Source: Treponema sp. (GTDB lineage: Bacteria; Spirochaetota; Spirochaetia; Treponematales; Breznakiellaceae). From it: a DNA stretch of 17,143 nucleotides. Below, one piece after another: positions 7,599-15,165 of this stretch. The notes under the pieces were generated by a model that searched no databases, had not been told where the DNA came from, and saw nothing but the letters and a program-made list of their open reading frames with translations. Position 1 is the stretch's first letter; each line of letters begins with the position of its first letter. The position numbers and the translations under genes are program-made. The stretch covers positions 1 to 17,143 of the forward strand of contig JAIROH010000129.1 of the NCBI GenBank assembly GCA_031257595.1. Direction: 5' to 3'.

Positions 7599-8777
7599 AT
7601 GAACGTTCAGGTTAATAATGAAAGAGAGAGGGTTGCCGGTCCGCAATCGACAGTTATCAAGGTAATCGGCGTAGGCGGCGGCGGATGCAACGCCGTGGAT
7701 CGGATGATCGAGTTTGGCCTTTCGGGGGTGGAGTTTATCGCCGTTAACACCGATCAGCAGGTGCTTAATGAAAGCAAGGCGGAAACGAGGCTTCCCATCG
7801 GGGCAAAGCTTACCTCGGGGCTCGGAACGGGCGGCGACCCCAACCTTGGTGAAAAAGCCGCGCTGGAAGATCGCGACATGATCGCCGGCGCCGTCAAAGG
7901 CGCCCACATGGTGTTTGTAACCGCCGGCATGGGGGGCGGTACCGGTACGGGGGCGGCGCCTATAGTCGCCCAGGCGGCGCGGGAAAGCGGCGCGCTGACT
8001 GTCGGCGTGGTAACCAAGCCCTTTGAGATTGAGGGCGATTACAGAATGGACATCGCCCGCGACGGCATTAATAAAATGCGCGAAGCGGTTGACAGTCTCA
8101 TTGTTATCCAGAACGAGCGTCTTTTTGAAGTGATGGACAAAAGGGCCACGATGGAAGACGCGTTCCGCAAGGCCGATGAAATTCTCCATCAGGGAGTGCA
8201 AAGCATATCCGACCTTATCCTCAAGATAGGACTTATAAACGTGGATTTTGCTGATGTAAAAAGGACCATGTGCGGGCAGGGTGACGCGCTTATGGGTATC
8301 GGCGTTGGAGAGGGTGAAAACAGGGCGGAAGAAGCGGCGCTCCGGGCTGTGGATAACCCGCTGCTTGAAGACACGACGATAGAGGGCGCAAAGCGGCTTC
8401 TTATCAATATTTCAGGCGAAGCCGTGGGCATGGGCGAGTACCAGGAAGCGATACGGATCATCAAGGAAAAGGCCGATCCTGCCGTACAGCTCAAGGCCGG
8501 GCTGGTGAAAAATTCCTCGTACGGCAAAGAAATAATGATTACGGTAATCGCCACCGGTTTCGAGCCGAAAACGATAAAGATGGAAAACCGTGAAAACGAT
8601 GTTCCGCAGAAGGACGTTATCAGTATTGAGGAATGGGACAATCTGACAACGCGTTCCACGAAATCCAGGCCGGAATTCCTCAGCCTGAGGAAAAACTACA
8701 GCGAAGAGGATCTTGACGTACCGACGGTGATGCGCTTTTCCCCCGAATCCGGCGGCCGGGAAGTCATGGATCTATGA
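7599..8777 (+). CDS. ftsZ: Cell division GTPase FtsZ
   Basis: FtsZ is the tubulin-like GTPase whose filaments form the division ring. The 392-residue product has VIGVGGGGCNAVDRM (about 22-36), the tubulin signature GGGTGTG (112-118), the nucleotide-contacting GDYRMDIARDG region (about 146-156), and the T7 synergy loop NVDFADV (214-220) that completes the GTPase site of the neighbouring subunit. A short variable linker (about 325-368) follows the core. The C-terminal binding peptide is recognisable as DLDVPTVMRF (371-380), but 12 further residues follow it. A strong ribosome binding site (GGGAGGGGAGA) precedes ATG 7599. The stop overlaps the next gene (ATGA). Confidence 0.98.
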   Translation: MNVQVNNERERVAGPQSTVIKVIGVGGGGCNAVDRMIEFGLSGVEFIAVNTDQQVLNESKAETRLPIGAKLTSGLGTGGDPNLGEKAALEDRDMIAGAVKGAHMVFVTAGMGGGTGTGAAPIVAQAARESGALTVGVVTKPFEIEGDYRMDIARDGINKMREAVDSLIVIQNERLFEVMDKRATMEDAFRKADEILHQGVQSISDLILKIGLINVDFADVKRTMCGQGDALMGIGVGEGENRAEEAALRAVDNPLLEDTTIEGAKRLLINISGEAVGMGEYQEAIRIIKEKADPAVQLKAGLVKNSSYGKEIMITVIATGFEPKTIKMENRENDVPQKDVISIEEWDNLTTRSTKSRPEFLSLRKNYSEEDLDVPTVMRFSPESGGREVMDL

Positions 8778-9784
8778 GCGTTTTTCCCGCATCCGCGGAC
8801 ACGATCCTTGCCGGCTACCGTTCCCGGCTTGTCGCCGTTGAACGCCGCGCTCCCCTGACGGCGGAAACCTACGTGGGGGAAATCCGGTTTTTTCTTGAAT
8901 ACGGTTCGTCCGTTTCGGGAAGCGGCGGCGTTCCGGGAGCCGTTTCCGGCGGCATTTCCGGCGAAATGGCGGACAAAGGCGCGGATTGGCTTTTGACGGC
9001 CGACACTTCTTTTCTTGTCGGCTACCTTGAAGAACGGCGGAAAAACATAGGCCCCCGTTCGACGGCCAAGGTCGTTTCCGCGCTGCGTTCTTTTTTCCGC
9101 TACCTGGTTTCTTGCGGTGTCCGGGAAGACAATCCCGCGGCGATACTTGAAAGCCCCCGGCGGAACGAAACTCTTCCCGCGGTATTGAGAAAAGAAAAAA
9201 TTGAGGCGATTCTTGAAGCAATAGACATCTCCAGGCCATTGGGTATACGGAACAGGGCATTATACGAACTTATCTATTCCGCGGGCCTCCGGGTTTCGGA
9301 AGTTGTGGGTCTTGGCCTGCAGGACGTTTTTTTCGACGAACGGATCGTCAGGGTAAAGGGAAAGGGGGACAGGGAGCGGATGGCGGTGTTCGGGGACGAA
9401 GCGGCCCGGCGGCTTAAAGCATACGTTAAAGAGTCCCGGCCCTTGCTGGCGAAAAACAGGCAGATCAAGGCTTTGTTTATAAGCAGGCGGGGAAAAAGGC
9501 TTTCCAGAAAAGGGATCTGGAAGAACTATTCTTTGCTTGCCGCTCTGGCGGGAACGTCTTCAAAGCTTCATACTTTGAGACACAGCTTCGCGACGGAACT
9601 GCTGGCCGGCGGCGCCGATCTAAGGCAGGTTCAGGAGCTGCTGGGCCATGTGGATATTGCCACAACCCAGATATACACCCATGTGGATGTTTCCATGCTT
9701 CGGGAAAACCACAGGAAATATCTGCCCAGGCTTGGCTGTCAAAACCCGGCAAGTACGGAAACCGGAGGTACTTATGGCGTTTAG
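8774..9784 (+). CDS. Tyrosine recombinase, XerD-like
   Basis: This is a 336-residue site-specific recombinase of the XerC/XerD family, likely to act on chromosome dimers at a dif site together with a second Xer. The N-terminal core-binding domain spans about 10-125 and the catalytic domain about 135-315. All catalytic residues are visible: R173 (GLRVSE), the GKGDRER lysine (about 197), H266 and R269 (HTLRHSF), H292 (LLGHVDI) and nucleophile Y301 (TTQIYTHVD). A Gly/Ser-rich insertion (about 45-68) between helices of the core-binding domain is unusual. The C-terminal stretch VSMLRENHRKYLPRL looks more like XerD than XerC, but the subtype is my inference. The ATG overlaps the ftsZ stop by 4 nt, so it is probably translated with FtsZ. 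Confidence 0.9.
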   Translation: MSVFPASADTILAGYRSRLVAVERRAPLTAETYVGEIRFFLEYGSSVSGSGGVPGAVSGGISGEMADKGADWLLTADTSFLVGYLEERRKNIGPRSTAKVVSALRSFFRYLVSCGVREDNPAAILESPRRNETLPAVLRKEKIEAILEAIDISRPLGIRNRALYELIYSAGLRVSEVVGLGLQDVFFDERIVRVKGKGDRERMAVFGDEAARRLKAYVKESRPLLAKNRQIKALFISRRGKRLSRKGIWKNYSLLAALAGTSSKLHTLRHSFATELLAGGADLRQVQELLGHVDIATTQIYTHVDVSMLRENHRKYLPRLGCQNPASTETGGTYGV

Positions 9785-10535
9785 AAAAGAAAACAAGGGT
9801 TCTGTCAACGGCGGAACCATTCGTTCGATTGCCGTTCTCGTTGTCATCGCGGCGCTTGTTATCGGGATCTTCGCGTTTAAAAGGTTCGCGGAACGAAACA
9901 GCCTTGCCCGGCAGATAGCGGATTTGAGTCCGAAAGGAGCGCCGCCCCAGGGTATCGACGATCTTCGCAAGGCGATTGCCCTTTACGAAAAAAAGATAGA
10001 GGCCCACGTGCAGGACGCGGCCCAGACCGGCGTGTACTGGAAGATACTCGGTTCAAGGCTTATAGACAAAAAGCTTTACGGAGAGGCCCTGGAGGCCCTT
10101 GAACAGGCGGCGCGTTACTATCCGGAAGACGAAACCGTACATTACCTTATCGGGCTTTCGTCGGGGATCAGCGCCAAGTCGGAGTATTTTTCCGAAACGG
10201 AAGCGGCGTCTTTTTTCAAAACGTCGGAACAGGCGTATCTTAGGGCCATCGATATTGACGAACGTTATGCCAAAGCCCTGTACGGCCTTTCGGTACTGTA
10301 CGTCTTCGAGCTTGACCGGCCCGCCGAAGCCGTTCCCTATCTTGAACGTTTTTTGGATATTAACAAATCCGACACCGACGCGATGTTCGTCCTTGCCCGT
10401 GCGTATTATATGATCGAAGACTACGAGGCGGCCGCCGGCCTTTACGACAGAATTATCGGTCTTACCAAAGATCCGGTAAAAAAGGCCCAGGCCGACGCGA
10501 ACAAACAGCAGGTAATGGACAGGTGGTATGGCTAA
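9774..10535 (+). CDS. Membrane-anchored TPR protein of unknown function
   Basis: This 253-residue protein has a basic N-terminus, one hydrophobic helix (about 18-36) and then an extracytoplasmic or cytoplasmic region of TPR-type helical pairs. The clearest repeat-like segments are about 86-119 (WKILGSRLIDKKLYGEALEA), 165-198 (YAKALYGLSVLYVF...AVPYLERFL) and 199-232 (DAMFVLARAYYMIEDYEAAA). The open frame runs further upstream, but GGAGG (9764-9768) is 5 nt before ATG 9774. The start overlaps the recombinase gene by 11 nt and the end overlaps dprA by 8 nt. I do not recognise a specific family. Lying between a Xer recombinase and dprA in a division operon, a scaffold role in division or envelope assembly is possible but unproven. 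Confidence 0.85.
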   Translation: MAFRKENKGSVNGGTIRSIAVLVVIAALVIGIFAFKRFAERNSLARQIADLSPKGAPPQGIDDLRKAIALYEKKIEAHVQDAAQTGVYWKILGSRLIDKKLYGEALEALEQAARYYPEDETVHYLIGLSSGISAKSEYFSETEAASFFKTSEQAYLRAIDIDERYAKALYGLSVLYVFELDRPAEAVPYLERFLDINKSDTDAMFVLARAYYMIEDYEAAAGLYDRIIGLTKDPVKKAQADANKQQVMDRWYG

Positions 10536-11394
10536 GGATATGGCGGTGGCCCTGATTCCGGGACTGAGCTGCGCGGAACGGCTCGCGATTCTGGAAAAGT
10601 TCGAACGGGAAGAAAAATTCCCGTTTTCCACAAAACAGGATCTCGAAGAATTTCTCAAACGGCCCCTGCGGGGAACCTTTTGTACGATGGACGAAATTTT
10701 CGCCCGGGCGGAGCGGCACGAAAAAGCCTCCCGGATTCGGGGGATACGCAGGGTACGCTGCGGCGAGGCCGGATACCCGCCGCTGCTTGGGGAAATATAC
10801 AATCCGCCTTTTTTGCTGTATTATCTGGGCCGCCTGCCGGATCCGGAAAAGCCCGCGGCGGCGCTTGTGGGTACCCGCAGGCCCAGTCCTTCGGGTTCCG
10901 CCCAGGCCTACACCCTGGGCCGCGGGCTCGCGAAGGCGGGAATCGCGGTCGTGTCGGGTCTTGCCCTGGGTATTGACGCGATGGCCCACCGGGGCTGCCT
11001 TGACGGGGGCGGCGTTACCGTCGCCGTGCTGGGTTCCGGCCTTGACGAACTGTACCCCTCGTCGAACAAATCCCTGGCAAAGCGTATTCTGGAATCCGGC
11101 GGGGCCGTGGTAAGCGAATATCCCCCGGGGACAAAACCGTACCGCTGGAATTTTCCCGAACGGAACCGTATCATTTCCGGCTTTGCCCGGGGGACGGTGA
11201 TTGTCGAAGCCCCGGAACGTTCCGGCGCCCTCCATACGGCGCGCTTTGCCCTGGAACAGGGACGGGATCTGTGGGCCGGAAAAGCCGGCCTTTTTTCTCC
11301 GCGGGGGGCGGGAACACGAAGGCTTGTTGAGGACGGCTGCGGAACCGTGGGTTCCGCGGCGGATATTCTGACCGAATGGAACGTAGACAAATGA
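10528..11394 (+). CDS. dprA: DNA-processing protein DprA/Smf
   Basis: DprA binds incoming single-stranded DNA and loads RecA during natural transformation; homologues are also kept in bacteria not known to be competent. The 288-residue product has an N-terminal helical region (about 1-75) and the Rossmann-like DprA core (about 80-285), with ALVGTRRPSPSG (112-123), VVSGLALGIDAMAH (141-154), VAVLGSGLDELYP (165-177), FPERNRIISG (209-218) and SGALHTARFALEQGRD (232-247). It stops about where the core ends and lacks the C-terminal winged-helix (DML1) domain found in many longer DprA proteins. ATG 10528 overlaps the TPR gene by 8 nt. ATG 10540 is an alternative start. A 23-nt gap leads to topA, the usual partner of dprA in many genomes. 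Confidence 0.93.
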   Translation: MAKDMAVALIPGLSCAERLAILEKFEREEKFPFSTKQDLEEFLKRPLRGTFCTMDEIFARAERHEKASRIRGIRRVRCGEAGYPPLLGEIYNPPFLLYYLGRLPDPEKPAAALVGTRRPSPSGSAQAYTLGRGLAKAGIAVVSGLALGIDAMAHRGCLDGGGVTVAVLGSGLDELYPSSNKSLAKRILESGGAVVSEYPPGTKPYRWNFPERNRIISGFARGTVIVEAPERSGALHTARFALEQGRDLWAGKAGLFSPRGAGTRRLVEDGCGTVGSAADILTEWNVDK

Positions 11395-11417
11395 AACGCA
11401 GGTGGAAGTGAGGAACG

Positions 11418-13571
11418 ATGGCAGTAAGCAAGAAAGGCGAGGCGGGAGCAAAAACCCGGAAAGCCAAAAAACCCGATAAAAAGATTTTGGTGATAGTGGA
11501 ATCGCCGGCCAAGGCAAAAACCATCGAAAAATACCTCGGCGATTCCTACATGGTCAAGGCTTCGATGGGGCATCTTATCGATCTCCCCAAATCCAGGATG
11601 GCCATAGACGTAGAGCATGAATTTGAGCCTGAGTACATCACCGTCCGGGGCAGGGCGAAGCTCCTTAAAGAACTCCAGAAGGACGCGAAAAAATCGGGCG
11701 AAGTGCTGCTGGCAAGCGATAACGACAGGGAGGGGGAAGCCATAGCCTGGCACCTTCGGAACGCGATCGGCGCGAAAAGCAAAGATGTTCCCATCAAACG
11801 AATCAGCTTTAACGAAATAACCCCCCAGGCGATTAAAGAAGCGGTAGTGAATCCCGCCGGCATTGACGAAGCCAAGGTAAACGCCCAAACGGCCCGGCGG
11901 GTTCTTGACCGGCTGGTGGGCTACAATCTTTCCCCGCTGCTTTGGAAAAAGGTAAAGAACGGCCTTTCCGCCGGACGGGTCCAGTCGGTAGCCCTGCGCC
12001 TTATATGCGAACGGGAAAAGGAAGTCGAGCTGTTTATTCCCGACGAATACTGGACGCTGGACGCTGATTTTAAAGCGGCAAAATCAAAACATTTCGTATC
12101 GAGGGCCCAGCTTGTTTTGTGGCGGGGAAAAAAGCCTGAGTTAAAATCCGAAGCCGAAGTTACGGAGATTATCGAAAAGCTTAAAAACGCCGAATGCAGG
12201 GTTGGCGATATACGGGAAACGGAAAAAACCGTAAAGCCAAGGCCGCCCTTTACGACAAGCCAGATGCAGCAGACCGCGGCGAACAGGCTTGGGTTTACCA
12301 GTAAAAAAACCATGCAGATTGCCCAGCAGCTTTACGAGGGGATCAACATAGGCGAAAGCAGGATAGGGCTTATTACCTATATGCGTACCGATTCGGTGCG
12401 TATTTCCCGGCTTGCCCTTGAAGAAGTCCGGGCGTGGATTGCCAAAAACTACCCCGGCGATCTGCCCGCCGCCGCCTGCGAATACGCGGTGGGGAAAAAA
12501 GCCCAGGACGCCCACGAAACGATCCGTCCGACCTACGTGGAATACACTCCCGATTCGATTAAAGAATCCCTTACCAGGGATCAGCACCGGCTTTATTCGA
12601 TTATCTGGGAACGCTTTGTAGCCTGTCAGATGGAAAACGCGAAAACCAAAACGATCAGCATCGACATAAACGCCGGAGAGGGGATTTTCCGAATCGCCGG
12701 AACCAAAATACTGCGGAAAGGTTTTATGCAGGTATTGAAGCTTCTCGCGTCAAAAGACGAAAAGGGCGTTTCCGTTCCTTCGGTAAAGGCCGGAGATATC
12801 CTTACGGCGGAACGGTTTTATAGCGAACAACATTTTACCCAGGGGCCGCCCCGCTATACCGACGCGAGCATCATCAAAACGCTGGAAGAAAAAGGAATCG
12901 GCCGGCCTTCCACCTATGCGCCGACGATTTCGGTGCTTCTTGACCGTTACTATGTTACCAGGTCGAACAAGCAGCTTGTGCCGACCCTGTTGGGGAAGAT
13001 GATAAGCGATATGTTAAGCGAATATTTTCCCCATGTAATTGACGCCGCCTTTACCGCCACGATGGAAACCAAACTTGACGAAGTGGAAGAAAACAGGACG
13101 AGCTGGCCGGAAATGATCCGGGAATTTTACGATCCGTTCAAGGAGCAGGTTGACGAAGTGGGCAAAACCCTTGAATCCTACAAAGGTTCGCTTGACGAAA
13201 TGACCGACCTTGTCTGTGAAAAATGCGGAAAACCGATGATAAAAAAACTCGGCCGCTTCGGTTTTTTCCTTGCCTGTTCCGGTTTCCCCGACTGCAAAAA
13301 CACCCGTTCGATTCCGCTTGCCAAATGCCCGAAATGCGGCGGCGACGTTGTGGCGCGGAAGACGCGGGGAAGGGGAAAAGAATTTTACGGATGCGCCAAC
13401 TATCCGGACTGTGACTTTATCAGCCACTTCAAACCTCTGCCGGATCAAAACTGCCCCAAATGCGGATGGTTTATGGTGGAAAAGTACGACAAGAAAAACG
13501 GTTCGCACAAGGGCTGTATCAACCCCGGCTGCGATTACCTTCATTCAAACGAAGACGGGGAAGGCTCATGA
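11418..13571 (+). CDS. topA: DNA topoisomerase I (type IA)
   Basis: TopA relaxes negative supercoils by cutting and passing single strands. The 717-residue product starts after a Lys-rich leader with the TOPRIM domain: LVIVESPAKAKTIEKYLG (about 24-41, catalytic E28) and the Mg-binding ASDNDREGEA (about 99-108, D101/D103/E105). SAGRVQSVALR (about 184-194) follows, then the catalytic tyrosine Y321 in GLITYMRTDS, the HETIRPT motif (366-372) and GIGRPSTYAPTI (493-504). The C-terminus carries three four-cysteine zinc ribbons (about C600-C626, C637-C665, C679-C705). GAGGAA at 11410-11415 precedes the ATG. The stop overlaps the following xer gene, giving the dprA-topA-xer order seen in Bacillus. Confidence 0.98.
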   Translation: MAVSKKGEAGAKTRKAKKPDKKILVIVESPAKAKTIEKYLGDSYMVKASMGHLIDLPKSRMAIDVEHEFEPEYITVRGRAKLLKELQKDAKKSGEVLLASDNDREGEAIAWHLRNAIGAKSKDVPIKRISFNEITPQAIKEAVVNPAGIDEAKVNAQTARRVLDRLVGYNLSPLLWKKVKNGLSAGRVQSVALRLICEREKEVELFIPDEYWTLDADFKAAKSKHFVSRAQLVLWRGKKPELKSEAEVTEIIEKLKNAECRVGDIRETEKTVKPRPPFTTSQMQQTAANRLGFTSKKTMQIAQQLYEGINIGESRIGLITYMRTDSVRISRLALEEVRAWIAKNYPGDLPAAACEYAVGKKAQDAHETIRPTYVEYTPDSIKESLTRDQHRLYSIIWERFVACQMENAKTKTISIDINAGEGIFRIAGTKILRKGFMQVLKLLASKDEKGVSVPSVKAGDILTAERFYSEQHFTQGPPRYTDASIIKTLEEKGIGRPSTYAPTISVLLDRYYVTRSNKQLVPTLLGKMISDMLSEYFPHVIDAAFTATMETKLDEVEENRTSWPEMIREFYDPFKEQVDEVGKTLESYKGSLDEMTDLVCEKCGKPMIKKLGRFGFFLACSGFPDCKNTRSIPLAKCPKCGGDVVARKTRGRGKEFYGCANYPDCDFISHFKPLPDQNCPKCGWFMVEKYDKKNGSHKGCINPGCDYLHSNEDGEGS

Positions 13572-14614
13572 TGAAGCATAACGGGCCTGTCGCCGAATAT
13601 TTGTCGTACCTTGAAGCCGTCAGGGGCGTTTCCGGCAGGACCCTTGCCGCCTACGGAAAGGATCTTGAACGCTTTGCCTCGTATTGTAAAAATTCGGGTT
13701 TTGTTCCGGAAACCGCCGCCGCCGCCGGGGTCGAACGGTTTATCGCGGATTTAAGCGCCGAAGGAATTGCCGCGGTCTCCGTCAACAGGGCCCTGTCGTC
13801 GATCAGGGGCTTTTACCGGTGGCTTATCCGCTTCGGCCGCAGAAAAGACGATCCGTCGGCAAACATCAGAAACCTTAAAACCCCCAAAGCCCTTCCTGCC
13901 TTTTTGTGGGAAGGTGAAATGGCGGCCTTCGCGGAACTTCCCGAAAAAGAAGGCATACTCTGGCCGGTCCGTGACAAGGCCCTGATACTGGCGATGTATT
14001 CGGCGGGTCTGCGTATTTCCGAACTTGTTTCCCTGGCGATGCCGGATATCGATCCGCTCTTTTCCGGCGCCCGTGTTCTGGGCAAGGGCGGCAAGGAACG
14101 GTTTGTGTTTTTTTCGGACGAGGCCGCCGAGGCGATCAGGGAATACCTTCCCGCGCGGGCCGTCCGGCTCAGGGTACGGGCGGAAAAAAAAGACGCCGGG
14201 GCTGTCAATGGAACCGGAAATCCGGGAAAAGCGCAAATTACCGACAAATTGTTTATCAGCCGGCGGGGCAGGGCGATCTCGGTTCCCGGCGTCCGGTGGA
14301 TCATCAACCGTTACGGTGACCGTTCCGGCCTGGGCAAGCATGTACATCCCCACGCCCTGCGGCACAGTTTTGCCACCCACCTGGTGAATTCCGGCTGTGA
14401 CGTGCGGATAGTCCAGGAGATGCTCGGCCACGCGAGTATTTCCACAACGCAGCGCTATACCCACGTGGATATGGAACACCTGCGCCGGGCCTACATGAAA
14501 GCCCATCCCCACGCGCAGGCCGCTTTTAGCGGCGATGTACAACCGCCTGCCCGGCGCCCGCGGCCCGAAAGGCCGCGCGTACGCGCCGGGGGCGTACAGA
14601 GGAGAAAGTCATGA
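13568..14614 (+). CDS. xerC: Tyrosine recombinase, XerC-like
   Basis: A second Xer-family recombinase, 348 residues. The core-binding domain covers about 7-105 (YLEAVRGVSGRTLAAYGKDL) and the catalytic domain about 112-312. Catalytic residues are R149 (SAGLRISEL), the lysine of GKGGKER (about 173), H262 and R265 (HALRHSF), H288 (MLGHASI) and Y297 (TTQRYTHVD). The end of the catalytic domain, DMEHLRRAYMKAHPHAQ, resembles XerC, and a xerC/codV gene before hslV is a known arrangement. ATG 13568 overlaps the topA stop; ATG 13571 has better spacing to GGGGAAGG (13557-13564) and may be the true start. An insertion (about 203-225) and a 28-residue Arg/Pro-rich tail (about 321-348) are extra; the tail is encoded by the hairpin DNA before hslV. 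Confidence 0.9.
   Translation: MMKHNGPVAEYLSYLEAVRGVSGRTLAAYGKDLERFASYCKNSGFVPETAAAAGVERFIADLSAEGIAAVSVNRALSSIRGFYRWLIRFGRRKDDPSANIRNLKTPKALPAFLWEGEMAAFAELPEKEGILWPVRDKALILAMYSAGLRISELVSLAMPDIDPLFSGARVLGKGGKERFVFFSDEAAEAIREYLPARAVRLRVRAEKKDAGAVNGTGNPGKAQITDKLFISRRGRAISVPGVRWIINRYGDRSGLGKHVHPHALRHSFATHLVNSGCDVRIVQEMLGHASISTTQRYTHVDMEHLRRAYMKAHPHAQAAFSGDVQPPARRPRPERPRVRAGGVQRRKS
14550..14597 (+). repeat. Overlapping, mutually exclusive hairpins before the hslV ribosome binding site
   Basis: An inner 7-bp stem CGCGGCC/GGCCGCG (14559-14565 and 14571-14577) has a CGAAA loop. It is enclosed by an 8-bp stem CCCGGCGC/GCGCCGGG (14550-14557 and 14583-14590), leaving a small asymmetric internal loop. 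A second hairpin, GTACGC/GCGTAC (14579-14584 and 14592-14597), shares bases 14583-14590 with the outer stem, so both cannot form together. The structure ends one base before the hslV ribosome binding site (14598-14604). No T-run follows, so it is not a standard terminator. It lies within the C-terminal tail codons of the xerC-like gene. Function is unknown. Confidence 0.6.
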
Positions 14615-15153
14615 GTATGATACGGTCAACTACGGTTCTCGCGGTAAGACGTTCCGGCGAAGTCGCGATGGCCGGCGACGGCCAGGTAACGATGGGCGAA
14701 ACGGTAATGAAGAATAACGCCCGCAAGGTACGGCGGCTCTGGGACGGCAAGGTTCTCTGCGGGTTCGCCGGAGCTACCGCCGACGCGTTCACCCTTTTTG
14801 ACCGCTTTGAAAGCAAGTTAAAGGAATATTCCGGGGATCTTGCCAGGGCGGCGGTGGAGCTTGCCAAAGACTGGCGGACGGATCGTACCCTCAGACGGCT
14901 GGAAGCCCTGCTTTTGACCGCGGACCTTTCCAAGACCCTGCTTGTTTCCGGAACAGGCGACGTTATCGAGCCGGCGGAAAACGCCCTGGCGATCGGTTCC
15001 GGCGGAAACTACGCCTACGCCGCCGCCCTGGCCTACCTTGACGGAAGCGGGCTTTCCGCCGCCGAGATAGCCAGACGCAGCCTGGAAATAGCGGGCAATA
15101 TCTGTATTTATACCAACAGCCAGATCACCCTGGAAGAGTTAAAGAAGGAATGA
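14611..15153 (+). CDS. hslV: ATP-dependent protease subunit HslV (ClpQ)
   Basis: HslV is a proteasome-like threonine peptidase that forms a dodecamer capped by HslU and degrades unfolded and regulatory proteins in the cytoplasm. The 180-residue product aligns closely with E. coli HslV: TTVLAVRR (7-14), GDGQVTMGETVMK (about 22-34), AGATADAFTLFDRFE, AVELAKDWRTDR, AIGSGGNYA and AGNICIYTNSQITLEEL at the end. The catalytic threonine should be T7, so a six-residue leader (MSMIRS) must be removed to expose it; ATG 14617 would shorten it to four. AGAGGAG (14598-14604) is 6 nt before ATG 14611, which overlaps the xerC stop (ATGA). hslU follows after 12 nt. Confidence 0.97.
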   Translation: MSMIRSTTVLAVRRSGEVAMAGDGQVTMGETVMKNNARKVRRLWDGKVLCGFAGATADAFTLFDRFESKLKEYSGDLARAAVELAKDWRTDRTLRRLEALLLTADLSKTLLVSGTGDVIEPAENALAIGSGGNYAYAAALAYLDGSGLSAAEIARRSLEIAGNICIYTNSQITLEELKKE

Positions 15154-15165
15154 GGAGTGGAAAGT

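Noticed and set aside
13460..13567. Extended N-terminus of the XerC-like protein starting inside topA
   Set aside because: The open frame continues upstream by chance within the topA zinc-ribbon codons. The family N-terminus and a ribosome binding site support a start at 13568/13571.
8774..14614. Mobile element bounded by the two recombinase genes
   Set aside because: No inverted or direct repeats, cargo or base-composition shift were seen, the intervening genes are housekeeping, and all junctions are tight overlaps typical of an old operon.
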